In this document: piece after piece, positions 8,882 through 17,380 of the stretch
Layout of the letters: every line of letters starts with the position of its first letter
How positions within the stretch are numbered: position 1 is the stretch's first letter
NCBI GenBank assembly: GCA_041228285.1
Contig: CP166133.1
Location: 1,302,001 to 1,366,000, forward strand
From: Neisseriaceae bacterium CLB008
GTDB taxonomy: Bacteria; Pseudomonadota; Gammaproteobacteria; Burkholderiales; Neisseriaceae
Direction of reading: 5' to 3'
Length of the DNA stretch: 64,000 bases
Notes under the pieces: generated by a model
What the model saw: the letters and a program-made list of their open reading frames with translations, nothing else
The model's database searches: none
What the model was told of the DNA's origin: nothing
Made by a program: the position numbers and the translations under genes

Positions 8882-9790
8882 ATGTTCTACACTTTACTGT
8901 TGATTTTAGCGCCATTGTTTGTCGGTTTTTTCATCAATGTCAGCAACAAGCAATGGCTCAAGAAAATTGACCAAAGTGTCAGCCTATTGGTGTATTTAAT
9001 CCTTTTCGTGATGGGGGTGGGCTTAGGCGGTTACGCCGACCTCTTTCGCGAGCTGGCCACGATTGGTGGCTATACGGTCGTGTTCTTCATCGTCATCAAT
9101 GTTTGTAATATGGCGGTGTTGTTCTGGTATGATAAAAAGCGGCCTTTAGCGACGTCGGAATCGCGGCATCAGCCCACCTCAACCTGGGGCTTAGTTAAAA
9201 GCGCTTTGACGTTATTTGGCTATATTTTCGCTGGTTTCTTGATCGGTTATGCTTTAAAAGATTATGGGCATTTGCCAGACTCTTTTAGCACAATGGTGTT
9301 GATGCTGTTATTGTTGTTCATCGGCATTCAGCTACGCAGCAGTGGCATCGGCCTGCGCCGTGTATTGATCAACCAGCGCGGCCTCATCATGAGCGTGTTG
9401 TTCATGGCCTCGTCTTTAGTCGGTGGCTTATTGGCCGCATTGCTGTTGGGCCTGCCGGTGTTTCAAGGCTTGTCGATTGCTTCTGGCTTTGGCTGGTACT
9501 CCTTGTCGAGCATTGTCATTACCGATGCGTTTGGGCCGGTGATGGGCAGCGTGGCCTTCTTAAATGATTTATTGCGTGAATTCTTGGCTTTTGCCTTGAT
9601 TCCGCTGTTGATGCGGCGCCATCCGTCTACGGCTATTGGGACTGGCGGGGCCACTTCGTTGGATTTTGTTCTGCCTGTGATCCAGCGTTCTGGGGGGATT
9701 GAAGTGGTGCCCATTGCCATTAGTTTTGGCTTTGTGGTGAATATTTTTGCCCCTATCTTGATGATTTTCTTCGCACAGTTAGCAGGTTAA
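8882..9790 (+). CDS. lysO: LysO-family transporter (DUF340), probable lysine exporter
   Basis: 302 residues with about eight hydrophobic segments. The C-terminal region GFGWYSLSSIVITD and FLNDLLREFLAF is the hallmark of the LysO/YbjE family, shown in E. coli to export lysine and thialysine. Lysine-responsive control of lysO is known elsewhere but no riboswitch fits in the 28 bases in front. Close spacing after fpr suggests read-through. Confidence 0.85.
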   Translation: MFYTLLLILAPLFVGFFINVSNKQWLKKIDQSVSLLVYLILFVMGVGLGGYADLFRELATIGGYTVVFFIVINVCNMAVLFWYDKKRPLATSESRHQPTSTWGLVKSALTLFGYIFAGFLIGYALKDYGHLPDSFSTMVLMLLLLFIGIQLRSSGIGLRRVLINQRGLIMSVLFMASSLVGGLLAALLLGLPVFQGLSIASGFGWYSLSSIVITDAFGPVMGSVAFLNDLLREFLAFALIPLLMRRHPSTAIGTGGATSLDFVLPVIQRSGGIEVVPIAISFGFVVNIFAPILMIFFAQLAG

Positions 9791-9833
9791 AGGCTGTTTC
9801 TGAGTTTTCGGTATTGAAAAATAAAGAAAATTC

Positions 9834-9854
9834 ATTTGCGAATAATCGAACATT
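9834..9854. promoter_or_regulatory. Imperfect palindrome resembling a GlpR-type operator
   Basis: Arms ATTTGCGA (9834-9841) and TCGAACAT (9846-9853) match at 6 of 8 paired positions around a 4-base spacer. The right side, ATCGAACATT, agrees with the E. coli GlpR half-site AWCGAACATW at all ten positions; the left half agrees poorly. It lies about 40 bases before the repressor gene, as expected for autoregulation. Confidence 0.35.
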
Positions 9855-9892
9855 TTGGCAGAATGGTTGTTTTACATACGCTGGTAATACTT

Positions 9893-10672
9893 ATGTCGAA
9901 TCGTCCACCTCGTCACGAAAGAATCATCGAATTAATTCGTGAGAATGGTTTTATGCCGATTGAAGAATTGGCCAGATTGCTAGAAGTGACGCCCCAAACC
10001 GTGCGGCGTGACATCAATCAATTATGTGAAGAGAATATTTTGCGTCGTTATCATGGTGGTGCCGCTTTAGGCAGCAGCGTTGAGAACGACGATTATTTTG
10101 CCCGTAAAGATAAGTTGCAAAGTGAAAAAGCCCACATTGCCGATTTAATCGCCGAACACATCCCAGAAAATGCTTCTTTGTTTATGGGCATCGGTACCAC
10201 CATAGAGGCCGTGGCCTTGGCGCTGACCAAAACCCACAAGGGTTTGTGCATCATCACCAATAATATTCACGTGGCCTCGATCATGTCGACCCGCCCAGAC
10301 TACAACATCATGATTACCTCTGGGGTGGTGCGTGCTTCAGATGGCGGCGTGACCGGTGTGGCAACGTTGGATTTTATTAATCAATTTAAAGTGGACTATG
10401 CCGTGCTCGGCGTGGCCGGGATTGAGCGCGACGGCACCTTATTGGACTTTGACTACAAAGAAGTGAGCGTGGCTCAGGCCATGATGGCCAATGCCCGCCA
10501 TTGCTATTTGGTGGCCGATCACACCAAGTTTGGGCGTAATGCCCTAGTGCGCATGGCCCATATTACCGACTTTAATTCGGTGTTTACTGATGAAGTTCCG
10601 GATGACAGCATGCGTAAACGCTTGGAAGAAGCGGGCGTGCGCTGGTATTTAGCGGATAAAGAGGCTAAATAA
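9893..10672 (+). CDS. DeoR/GlpR-family transcriptional repressor
   Basis: 259 residues from the ATG at 9893 (MSNRPPRHERIIELI), chosen because DeoR-family proteins begin just before the helix-turn-helix; the frame is open further upstream. The HTH is IEELARLLEVTPQTVRRDI (about residues 21-39) and the sugar-phosphate-sensing domain contains GIGTTIEAVA and DYAVLGVAGIERDG. Overall it resembles GlpR, the glycerol-3-phosphate regulon repressor, but no glp genes are in view. The ribosome site is weak. Confidence 0.75.
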   Translation: MSNRPPRHERIIELIRENGFMPIEELARLLEVTPQTVRRDINQLCEENILRRYHGGAALGSSVENDDYFARKDKLQSEKAHIADLIAEHIPENASLFMGIGTTIEAVALALTKTHKGLCIITNNIHVASIMSTRPDYNIMITSGVVRASDGGVTGVATLDFINQFKVDYAVLGVAGIERDGTLLDFDYKEVSVAQAMMANARHCYLVADHTKFGRNALVRMAHITDFNSVFTDEVPDDSMRKRLEEAGVRWYLADKEAK

Positions 10673-10682
10673 GCCCCCCATT

Positions 10683-10723
10683 AAAAAAGCCGCCTCATGT
10701 GTGCATGTCAGGCGGCTTTTTTT
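10683..10723. terminator. Bidirectional terminator between glpR-like and ridA-like genes
   Basis: AAAAAAGCCGCCT and AGGCGGCTTTTTT form a long stem around a 14-base loop, with an A-run and T-run on either side serving the two convergent genes. Confidence 0.9.
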
Positions 10724-10732
10724 GCGTTCAGC

Positions 10733-11080
10733 TTATTGAGCTGCAACCAGCTTGATTTCGACCTTCCAGTTGGGGTTGGCCAAACGGGCTTCTACGCAGG
10801 CGCGTGCCGGTGCATGGCCTGTCGGTACCCAGGCGTCCCAGGCGAGGTTCATGGCGGCGTAGTCGGCCAAGTCGGTGATGTAGATGGTGGCGTCGACAAT
10901 CTTGCTCTTGTCGCTGCCTAGGCTAGCCAATAAGGCATCGACTTGAGCCAAGATGTTTTCGGTTTGGGCTTGTGCGTCGGCGTCTTCATTGGTGGGTACT
11001 TGGCCGGCTAGGAAAATCAGGCCGTTAACCACGACGGCTTCAGACAAGCGTTGGTCGGTGATGTGGCGTTGAATGCTCAT
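10733..11080 (-). CDS. RidA/YoaB-family protein
   Basis: 115 residues, single RidA (YjgF/YER057c/UK114) domain. Members of the RidA branch hydrolyse reactive enamine/imine intermediates made by PLP enzymes such as IlvA. The sequence is closest in memory to E. coli YoaB: motifs QVPTN, DATIYITD, NLAWDAWVPTGHAPARACVEA and the C-terminal WKVEIKLVAAQ. The conserved Arg in APARACVEA corresponds to the substrate carboxylate-binding Arg of RidA. Single gene, convergent with the DeoR-type repressor. Confidence 0.88.
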   Translation of the reverse strand: MSIQRHITDQRLSEAVVVNGLIFLAGQVPTNEDADAQAQTENILAQVDALLASLGSDKSKIVDATIYITDLADYAAMNLAWDAWVPTGHAPARACVEARLANPNWKVEIKLVAAQ

Positions 11081-11159
11081 GGGTTCATTCCTTGTGTGAG
11101 GGGTAAACCGAGATTTTACCGAATAAAATGATGATTTAACATGAATGAGAAAGAAATAT

Positions 11160-11474
11160 ATGGATTTAACCGCCTTTGAGGCTTGGCTAAAAGATTATTA
11201 TCAAGCGCGCCAATGGTATGACCTCGATATCTTCATTCGTATGGGCTTTCTAACCGAAGAAGTGGGTGAACTCGCCCAGGCTGTGCGCAGCGTTGAAATC
11301 GGTCGTGATCGACCTGATGAAACCGAGCTCGATCAGGTGCAAAAAAAGCAGGCCGTGTGTGAGGAGCTGGGTGACGTCTTGGGCAACCTAGTGTTGATTG
11401 CCCAGAAATATGATTTAAAATTAGAGGATGTGTTTGCCGCACATCAGGCTAAATTGGCCAAACGTTACGAATAG
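11160..11474 (+). CDS. MazG-like nucleotide pyrophosphohydrolase
   Basis: 104 residues from the ATG at 11160; GAGAAAG lies 8 bases in front, whereas an ATG 15 bases further upstream has no ribosome site. The all-alpha MazG fold is shown by EEVGELAQAV and, after an insert, EELGDVLGNLVLIA, which provide the Mg-binding Glu/Asp residues. Such proteins hydrolyse (deoxy)nucleoside triphosphates to monophosphates, a house-cleaning role; the substrate is unknown. ybaK follows after 9 bases. Confidence 0.8.
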   Translation: MDLTAFEAWLKDYYQARQWYDLDIFIRMGFLTEEVGELAQAVRSVEIGRDRPDETELDQVQKKQAVCEELGDVLGNLVLIAQKYDLKLEDVFAAHQAKLAKRYE

Positions 11475-11483
11475 GAGGGCTTT

Positions 11484-11969
11484 ATGGCCAAAGACAAATT
11501 TCCCACCACTCAGGCGATTCGTTTTTTAAAGCAGCATACAGTTGACTATGAACCGTTTCTCTATGAATACGAAGAGCGCGGCGGCACGGCGCATTCCGCT
11601 GCCTGTTTGGGCGCCGAAGAGCATGTGGTGATCAAAACCATTGTGTTGCAAACGGAAGACAAGCAAGGCCTAGTGGTGTTGATGCATGGTGATAAACACA
11701 TTTCCACTCGCCAGCTGGCGCGCGACCTAGGCTACAAGCACATTGAGCCTGCGGCGCCAGAACAGGCGAATAAATGGAGTGGCTATGTGGTGGGCGGTAC
11801 CAGCCCCTTTGGCCTCAAAACAGCGATGCCCATCTATGCAGAAGCGAGTATTTTTGAGCTGCCGGCGTTTTACATCAACGGCGGCAAACGTGGTTTTTTG
11901 GTTAAGACCACGCCTGCGGCGCTGCTGGCGCTTGGCGTAAAGCCCGTGTCTGTGGCTGTAGAGGCTTAG
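11484..11969 (+). CDS. ybaK: Cys-tRNA(Pro)/Cys-tRNA(Cys) deacylase, YbaK/EbsC family
   Basis: 161 residues covering the whole YbaK domain. It removes cysteine mischarged onto tRNA-Pro. Visible are the RFLKQHTVDYEPFLYEYEE N-terminus, the conserved lysine region VVIKTIVLQ, and the late motif VVGGTSPFGLKTAMPIY with the catalytic-site GxxSP. TAGGAGGG is a strong ribosome site. Overall spacing suggests an operon with the MazG-like gene. Confidence 0.9.
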   Translation: MAKDKFPTTQAIRFLKQHTVDYEPFLYEYEERGGTAHSAACLGAEEHVVIKTIVLQTEDKQGLVVLMHGDKHISTRQLARDLGYKHIEPAAPEQANKWSGYVVGGTSPFGLKTAMPIYAEASIFELPAFYINGGKRGFLVKTTPAALLALGVKPVSVAVEA

Positions 11970-12048
11970 TGCGTGGGGTTGGCCCAAGGCGATACGGGTG
12001 GGTAGTAGAGAGTAGATAGGCTTGCTTCATCAGGGCGGATCTGGCGCA

Positions 12049-12090
12049 GCCCATCACGGCCCTGTAGGCTATATCGTGGTCGTGATGGGC
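12049..12090. repeat. Inverted repeat between ybaK and the SDR gene
   Basis: GCCCATCACG (12049-12058) and CGTGATGGGC (12081-12090) are perfect 10-base complements around a 22-base spacer. No T-run follows, so it is not a classical terminator, though its place between convergent genes fits a transcription barrier. Confidence 0.55.
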
Positions 12091-12101
12091 GGTGGGGCTG
12101 C

Positions 12102-12821
12102 TTAGGCAGACTGGCCCGTGGCGGCGATGACCAGTTCTCGAATATTGACGTTCTGCGGCATTTGGTACATAAACCTAATGGCTTCAGCTACGTGTTCGGG
12201 GGCCATTGCGCCGCCAATGTCGTTTTTCCAGGCTTCATAATTGGTTTTAATGCCTTCGTCACTGGTGTGGCTGAGTAATTCCGTCTCTGCTGCACCTGGG
12301 GCAATGAGCATTAAGCGCACATTGGTGTGGGCGACTTCTTCGCGGGTCACTTCTGTGAGGGCGTGTACGCCAAACTTAGTGGCGCAATAGGCTGCATGAC
12401 TGGCGAAGCTTTTTTTTCCGGCGATTGAGGAAACATTGACGATGGTGCCGGTGTTGCGTGCCATCATGTCGGCCAGCACAATCTGAGTGCCGTTCAAGAC
12501 GCCTTTGACATTGACGTCCAGCATCCGAGTCCATTCCTCTGGCGTTTGGGTGGCCAAAGGGCCTAGTAACATCACACCAGCGTTATTGATCATGAGGTCA
12601 ACTGGGCCATAGAGTGCTTCGGCTTCAGCTACTGCGGCGCTGAAGGTGGCATAGTCGGCGACATCAACGGCTTTAATGAGGGTATGGGGTAAGTTCATCG
12701 CCTGCATGGGGGCGGTGCGGCGAGCCAGCAGTAATAATGGGTGTCCTGCTTGGCTAAATAATTGCGCCAGCGCTCGGCCAAAGCCGCTGCTTGCGCCGGT
12801 GATGGCGACAAGTTTTTTCAT
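12102..12821 (-). CDS. Short-chain dehydrogenase/reductase
   Basis: 239 residues, classical SDR. It shows the NAD(P)-binding TGASSGFGRALA (about residues 8-19), NNAG (about 79-82), catalytic Ser in VSSIAGKK and the catalytic YCATK. NADP preference is plausible from the Arg pair in LLARRTA. Substrate unknown. It is transcribed away from an HxlR-type regulator, which often controls its neighbour in response to reactive electrophiles. Confidence 0.88.
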   Translation of the reverse strand: MKKLVAITGASSGFGRALAQLFSQAGHPLLLLARRTAPMQAMNLPHTLIKAVDVADYATFSAAVAEAEALYGPVDLMINNAGVMLLGPLATQTPEEWTRMLDVNVKGVLNGTQIVLADMMARNTGTIVNVSSIAGKKSFASHAAYCATKFGVHALTEVTREEVAHTNVRLMLIAPGAAETELLSHTSDEGIKTNYEAWKNDIGGAMAPEHVAEAIRFMYQMPQNVNIRELVIAATGQSA

Positions 12822-12847
12822 GGAGTCTGCTTTCTATTTGATTGATG

Positions 12848-12870
12848 AATCAACTATACGAGGGTTGATT
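12848..12870. promoter_or_regulatory. Candidate HxlR operator in the SDR/HxlR divergent region
   Basis: AATCAAC (12848-12854) and GTTGATT (12864-12870) form a perfect 7-bp inverted repeat with a 9-base spacer, midway between the two divergent genes; an overlapping smaller palindrome (TTGAT-GA-ATCAA, 12842-12853) adds symmetry. Confidence 0.45.
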
Positions 12871-12931
12871 GGTTTTGAATAGAACGGACATTAGGGTCAC
12901 TCCGTTACCTTGACGTTACCTAAGGGGCAGT

Positions 12932-13273
12932 ATGTATTTAAATGAATTTGACGCCACCATGCAGCTGATTAAGGGCAAGTGGAAAATCATGCTGCTGTAC
13001 GCACTGCATGCACATGAAGTGGTTCGGTTTAATGAGTTACAGAGATTGGCCCAAAGCTCGCACAAAACTTTGTCTGCTCAGCTTAAGGCGTTGGAGGAGG
13101 ATGGCCTCATTCTGCGGACGGTTTATGCAGAAGTACCGCCGCGAGTTGATTATCGCTTAACGGCGAAAGGCCAGTCCTTAATCCCCGTTCTCGACGCCAT
13201 TTGCGATTGGGGCTTAGCCCATACAGATCCTGACTTGCTGGCCGAAACGCTGTGTGACCAGCCAAACGCCTAA
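12932..13273 (+). CDS. HxlR-family transcriptional regulator
   Basis: 113 residues of a winged-helix HxlR domain: KGKWKIMLLYAL, FNELQRLAQSSHKTLSAQLKALEEDGLI and the wing R-V-DYRLTAKG. HxlR proteins bind as dimers and many sense aldehydes or oxidants, several through a cysteine near the N-terminus. No such N-terminal Cys is present here; the only Cys residues are in the C-terminal third. Divergent from the SDR gene, which is its most likely target. Confidence 0.85.
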   Translation: MYLNEFDATMQLIKGKWKIMLLYALHAHEVVRFNELQRLAQSSHKTLSAQLKALEEDGLILRTVYAEVPPRVDYRLTAKGQSLIPVLDAICDWGLAHTDPDLLAETLCDQPNA

Positions 13274-13307
13274 TGGCGTTGTCTGGTTCGTGCAGGTCTG
13301 TTGATGC

Positions 13308-13799
13308 TTACGAAAACAGGGCGAACAGGTAATTACCGCAGACAATGGCCAAAATGGCCAAACCACAGCCAATTTTAGCCATGACGCCGATGATGAAGCC
13401 GATGAAGGTGCCCATGCCGACCTTGCCTGCAGTCAGCAGAGACTGCTTGTCCATGAATTCACCGATGGCGGCGCCGATCAATGGGCCTAAAATCATTCCA
13501 AAAATCCCGAAGAATATCCCCAGGACACCGCCGATGAAGGCGCCCCATAGCGCCTTCTTGCTGGCGCCGGTGGCTTTCGCACCGGCTAAGCCTGCCACGA
13601 AATCAAGCGCCATGCCAAAGGCAGTGATGATGCCCACGGCCCAGAGGGTGCCGCTACCGAGAATCAAATAGTCGCTTTGGTAGGCCAGTGCCCAGACGCC
13701 ACCAAACATCAAGGGTAGGCCAGGAATGGCCGGATGGATGGTGCCGAGTAGGCCGACGGTCAATAAAATGATGCCCAAGCAAACCAGTAAAATGTCCAT
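13308..13799 (-). CDS. DUF456 membrane protein
   Basis: 163 residues from the ATG at 13799 (MDILLVCLGIILL); the frame is open further upstream but that part is polar and unlike the family. An AAAGGC site precedes the ATG. Several Gly-rich hydrophobic segments, with the family's GTIHPAIPGLPLMFGG and the Gly-rich repeat GGVLGIFFGIFGMILGPLIGA, identify DUF456. Function unknown. Confidence 0.8.
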   Translation of the reverse strand: MDILLVCLGIILLTVGLLGTIHPAIPGLPLMFGGVWALAYQSDYLILGSGTLWAVGIITAFGMALDFVAGLAGAKATGASKKALWGAFIGGVLGIFFGIFGMILGPLIGAAIGEFMDKQSLLTAGKVGMGTFIGFIIGVMAKIGCGLAILAIVCGNYLFALFS

Positions 13800-13990
13800 G
13801 TGCTGCCTTTGTGTGAATGTAGGGGTAAGATAAGGTTGAATGCTTTTTTTAAAGGGCCATGAATCAGAACCCAAGTATTCTGGTAAGATGGCGGCAGTTT
13901 TTAAAAGGTTCCATATGGGTGGCTAGGGCTTGCATTTAAGGCCTTTGCCCCCACTTGTTAGGATCAGGAAATGGCTGGATTTAATGGCTT

Positions 13991-14626
13991 ATGAATAAAC
14001 AGAAAAGACACGAAATATTTTCCCGCTGGCGCGCAGCCAACCCCAAGCCGCAGACGGAGCTGAACTACACCAGCGACTTCGAGCTGCTGATTTCGGTGTT
14101 GCTGTCGGCCCAGGCGACGGATGTCTCGGTTAATAAGGCGACCGGGCCCTTGTATCAAGTGGCCAATACGCCCGAGGCCATCTTGGATTTAGGCCTAGAG
14201 GCGTTAATGGACTACATTAAAACCATTGGCCTATATAAAACCAAGGCCAAGCACGTGATGCAAACCTGTCATGACTTGGTGTTTAAATTTAATAGCCAAG
14301 TGCCGCGTAACCGCGCCGATCTAGAGAGCCTGCCGGGCGTGGGCCGTAAAACCGCCAACGTGGTGTTAAATACGGCTTTTGGTGAGCCGGTGATGGCGGT
14401 CGACACGCATATTTTTCGTGTCGCCAACCGTACGCGCCTAGCGCCAGGTAAAGACGTGCGCGAAGTAGAGGCCAATCTGATGAAGTTTGTGCCCAAAGAA
14501 TTCTTGGTGGACGCCCACCACTGGCTGATTTTACACGGTCGATACGTGTGTCAGGCCAGAAAACCGAAGTGTGAACAGTGCATGATTGCCGACTTGTGTG
14601 AGTATCCTGCTAAATTAGTGGCTTAA
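13991..14626 (+). CDS. nth: Endonuclease III (DNA glycosylase/AP lyase)
   Basis: 211 residues, full length. It removes oxidised pyrimidines and nicks the abasic site in base excision repair. The helix-hairpin-helix LPGVGRKTANVV carries the catalytic Lys, VDTHIFRVANR the catalytic Asp, and the C-terminal C-x6-C-x2-C-x5-C (CQARKPKCEQCMIADLC) binds the 4Fe-4S cluster. The nth-htrA order is the same as I recall in Neisseria. Confidence 0.96.
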   Translation: MNKQKRHEIFSRWRAANPKPQTELNYTSDFELLISVLLSAQATDVSVNKATGPLYQVANTPEAILDLGLEALMDYIKTIGLYKTKAKHVMQTCHDLVFKFNSQVPRNRADLESLPGVGRKTANVVLNTAFGEPVMAVDTHIFRVANRTRLAPGKDVREVEANLMKFVPKEFLVDAHHWLILHGRYVCQARKPKCEQCMIADLCEYPAKLVA

Positions 14627-14719
14627 AAGCATAAAAAGCAGGTCGTTATCAATACAGCGGCCTTAAGTTTCGATACAATGTTCAATCAAGATATTAAATA
14701 AGCTTATAAAGGATGACGT

Positions 14720-16216
14720 GTGAAAGCGACGACAAAACTATCTACGCTGTTGATCACAGCAGCGGTATTATCTTTAAGTGGTTGCGGTAAAGAAGACGGT
14801 TGGTTTTCAAGCAAATCCGATAAAGGCTTTGTCCAAGAAATCACAGCAGAGCAAAGCGATGGCACAGTGGCCATGCTTTTGCCTGACTTTACCCAGTTGG
14901 TTGAGCGTGAAGGCCAGGCCGTGGTGAATATTCAAGCGATTCGCACCGTCAGCAACCCGAACGCTAACCAGCCCGAAGGCAATCCTTTTCCTGAGGGTGA
15001 TCCTTTCTATGACTTCTTCCGTCGTTTAATTCCGAATATCCCGGATGCCCCTACGGCCGAAGAAGACGCCATGAACTTTGGTTCAGGCTTCATCATCAGT
15101 AAAGATGGTTATATTTTGACCAATACCCACGTGGTGTCCGGCAGTCAGCAAATCAAAGTGATGCTGAATGACAAGCGTGAATATCCGGCCAAGCTTATCG
15201 GTCAAGATTTACAGTCTGATGTGTCTTTGTTGAAAATTGAAGCCGAAGACCTGCCTACCGTCAGCATTGGCAATCCGTCTGACTTGAAAGTCGGCGAGTG
15301 GGTGGCGGCGATTGGCGCCCCGTTTGGTTTTGAAAACTCAGTGACGTCGGGCATCGTGTCGGCTAAAGGCCGTAGTCTGCCGAATGAAAACTACACGCCA
15401 TTTATTCAGACCGACGTGGCGATTAACCCAGGTAATTCGGGCGGCCCTTTATTTAACTTGAAGGGTCAGGTCATCGGCATTAACTCGCAGATTTACAGCC
15501 GCTCAGGTGGCTTTATGGGCATCTCGTTTGCGATTCCGATCGACATTGCCATGAACGTAGCCGAACAAATTAAAACCACGGGTAAGGTACATCGTGGTCA
15601 GCTAGGCATTATGGTGCAAGAAGTGTCTTATGATTTAGCCAAGTCGTTTGGTTTGGATAAGCCTCGCGGCGCTTTGGTGGCCAAAGTTTTACCCGACAGC
15701 GCCGCTGCGGTGGCTAAGCTGAAGGTGGGCGACATTATTTTGGGCGTGAACGAGCGTAAAATCGAATCGTCTAGCGATTTACCGGTGATGGTGGGCATGA
15801 TCCCACCGGGTCAAAAAATCAAGCTGACCATTTGGCGCGGCGGTAAATCGGTTGAAACCACGGTATTGCTGTCAGACAGTGCTTCAGCAGGCGGCGCCCA
15901 TGCAGCCCCTAGCCCTGATGCTAAAGCCCAGGCCAGCGTGCCGTTTGTGCTGGAGAATATCGGCTTGACGCTGTCGACGCTAACCACTGAGCAAAAACAG
16001 CGTATCGGTACGGCCACCGGTGTGATCGTCACCAACGTACAAGGCTGGGCTAAGGCCGCAGGCCTCATGGAGGGTGACATCATCTTGCAGCTAGGTACGA
16101 CTGAAGTCGACACCGAGCAGCAGGTACGCGCCGCCGTCGAAGCGGGTGATAACCCTATTCCAGTCTTCATTCGTCGTGGCCCAAGCACTTTGTTCTTACC
16201 GCTACGCACCAAATAA
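14720..16216 (+). CDS. HtrA/DegP-type periplasmic serine protease, lipoprotein form
   Basis: 498 residues, beginning at GTG with AAAGGA in front. It combines a trypsin-like protease domain and two PDZ domains, and degrades or refolds misfolded envelope proteins. The catalytic triad is His137 (TNTHVV), Asp167 (QSDVSLL) and Ser240 (GNSGGPL). The signal peptide ends in a lipobox, LSLSGC, so the protein is probably lipid-anchored rather than soluble. From memory the N-terminal region (AMLLPDFTQLVEREG) closely resembles the neisserial lipoprotein HtrA. PDZ1 is about residues 300-390 and PDZ2 about 410-495. Confidence 0.93.
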   Translation: MKATTKLSTLLITAAVLSLSGCGKEDGWFSSKSDKGFVQEITAEQSDGTVAMLLPDFTQLVEREGQAVVNIQAIRTVSNPNANQPEGNPFPEGDPFYDFFRRLIPNIPDAPTAEEDAMNFGSGFIISKDGYILTNTHVVSGSQQIKVMLNDKREYPAKLIGQDLQSDVSLLKIEAEDLPTVSIGNPSDLKVGEWVAAIGAPFGFENSVTSGIVSAKGRSLPNENYTPFIQTDVAINPGNSGGPLFNLKGQVIGINSQIYSRSGGFMGISFAIPIDIAMNVAEQIKTTGKVHRGQLGIMVQEVSYDLAKSFGLDKPRGALVAKVLPDSAAAVAKLKVGDIILGVNERKIESSSDLPVMVGMIPPGQKIKLTIWRGGKSVETTVLLSDSASAGGAHAAPSPDAKAQASVPFVLENIGLTLSTLTTEQKQRIGTATGVIVTNVQGWAKAAGLMEGDIILQLGTTEVDTEQQVRAAVEAGDNPIPVFIRRGPSTLFLPLRTK

Positions 16217-16278
16217 TTCCAGAGACATAGGCAGCCTTGGTGCTGCCTCATTTATTTAATATTTAAGGTTTTTGTACT

Positions 16279-17364
16279 ATGACGCAAGCACACATTGCCC
16301 GCGGTCCAATCATGGCCGACGTGGCAGGCTTTACCCTAAGCAACGAAGAAAAACAGCGTTTGTTGAACCCGAATATCGGCGGCGTGATTTTGTTTCGACG
16401 CAACTTTGAGTCAGTGGCGCAGCTACGCGCTTTAACGGCAGACATTCACGCTCTACGCACACCAGCCTTGGTGATTGCCGTCGATCATGAGGGCGGCCGC
16501 GTTCAGCGCTTCATTGACGGCTTTACGCGCTTGCCCGCGATGAATGTCCTCGGGCAAATGTGGGACGAAGAAGGGCCAGAGGCTGCCAAAGCCACGGCTA
16601 CCACGGTGGGTTGGGTTTTAGCGACTGAATTGCGTGCCTGTGGCGTTGATCTATCGTTTACCCCGGTGTTGGATTTAGGCTGGGGCAACAACCAAGTCAT
16701 CGGCAACCGTAGTTTTCATGCCGATGCCGAAGTGGTCACTGAACTGGCTTTGGCCTTGCAGGCAGGCCTTAACCAAGGCGGCATGCGTAGCTGCGGTAAG
16801 CATTTCCCAGGGCATGGCTTTGTGGGCGGCGACAGCCACTATGTGTTGCCCGAAGACGAACGCTCATTTGCCGACCTAATGGCGCAAGACATGGTGCCAT
16901 TTCAGCGCTTAAGCGGCGCTGGCATGGCCGCGGTCATGCCCGCCCATGTGGTGTATCCCGCCGTATGTGAGAAGCCCGCAGGCTTTTCTAAAACATGGTT
17001 GCAAAAGATTTTGCGCCAAGATTTGGGCTTTGATGGGGTTATTTTCTCTGATGATTTGACCATGGAAGGTGCCGTGAGTGAAGGCAACATCAGCCAACGT
17101 GCTCAAGTATCTTTTGCGGCTGGCTGTGATATTGTGCTGGTGTGTAACCGCCCTGATTTGGTGGATGAGCTGCTGCTGGACTTTAGTGCGCCTCAAAACG
17201 GCCATCTCGCCGAACGCTGGGCCTATATGGCTGGCCAAGGGCAGGCCAGTGATTTTGCCGCCACTATGGCCACGCCTGAGTTTGCCGCTGCGCAAGCGCT
17301 AGTTGCCGCTTTGGCCACGCCCAAAGACGTGGCGGGCGGGGTTAAAGTAGGCGAAATGTTTTAA
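16279..17364 (+). CDS. nagZ: Beta-N-acetylglucosaminidase of cell-wall recycling
   Basis: 361 residues, glycoside hydrolase family 3, single domain as in NagZ. It cleaves GlcNAc from 1,6-anhydro-MurNAc peptides in the cytoplasm during murein recycling. Motifs: the substrate-binding KHFPGHGFVGGDSH, containing the His of the family's Asp-His dyad, and the nucleophile Asp in FSDDLTMEGA. The first residues (MTQAHIARGPIMADVAGFTL) match the family start. It lies 62 bases after htrA. Confidence 0.93.
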   Translation: MTQAHIARGPIMADVAGFTLSNEEKQRLLNPNIGGVILFRRNFESVAQLRALTADIHALRTPALVIAVDHEGGRVQRFIDGFTRLPAMNVLGQMWDEEGPEAAKATATTVGWVLATELRACGVDLSFTPVLDLGWGNNQVIGNRSFHADAEVVTELALALQAGLNQGGMRSCGKHFPGHGFVGGDSHYVLPEDERSFADLMAQDMVPFQRLSGAGMAAVMPAHVVYPAVCEKPAGFSKTWLQKILRQDLGFDGVIFSDDLTMEGAVSEGNISQRAQVSFAAGCDIVLVCNRPDLVDELLLDFSAPQNGHLAERWAYMAGQGQASDFAATMATPEFAAAQALVAALATPKDVAGGVKVGEMF

Positions 17365-17380
17365 TCTTTAAAGAACGCAT

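Noticed and set aside
12049-12090. Terminator after ybaK
   Set aside because: The inverted repeat is strong but has no T-run and a 22-base loop.
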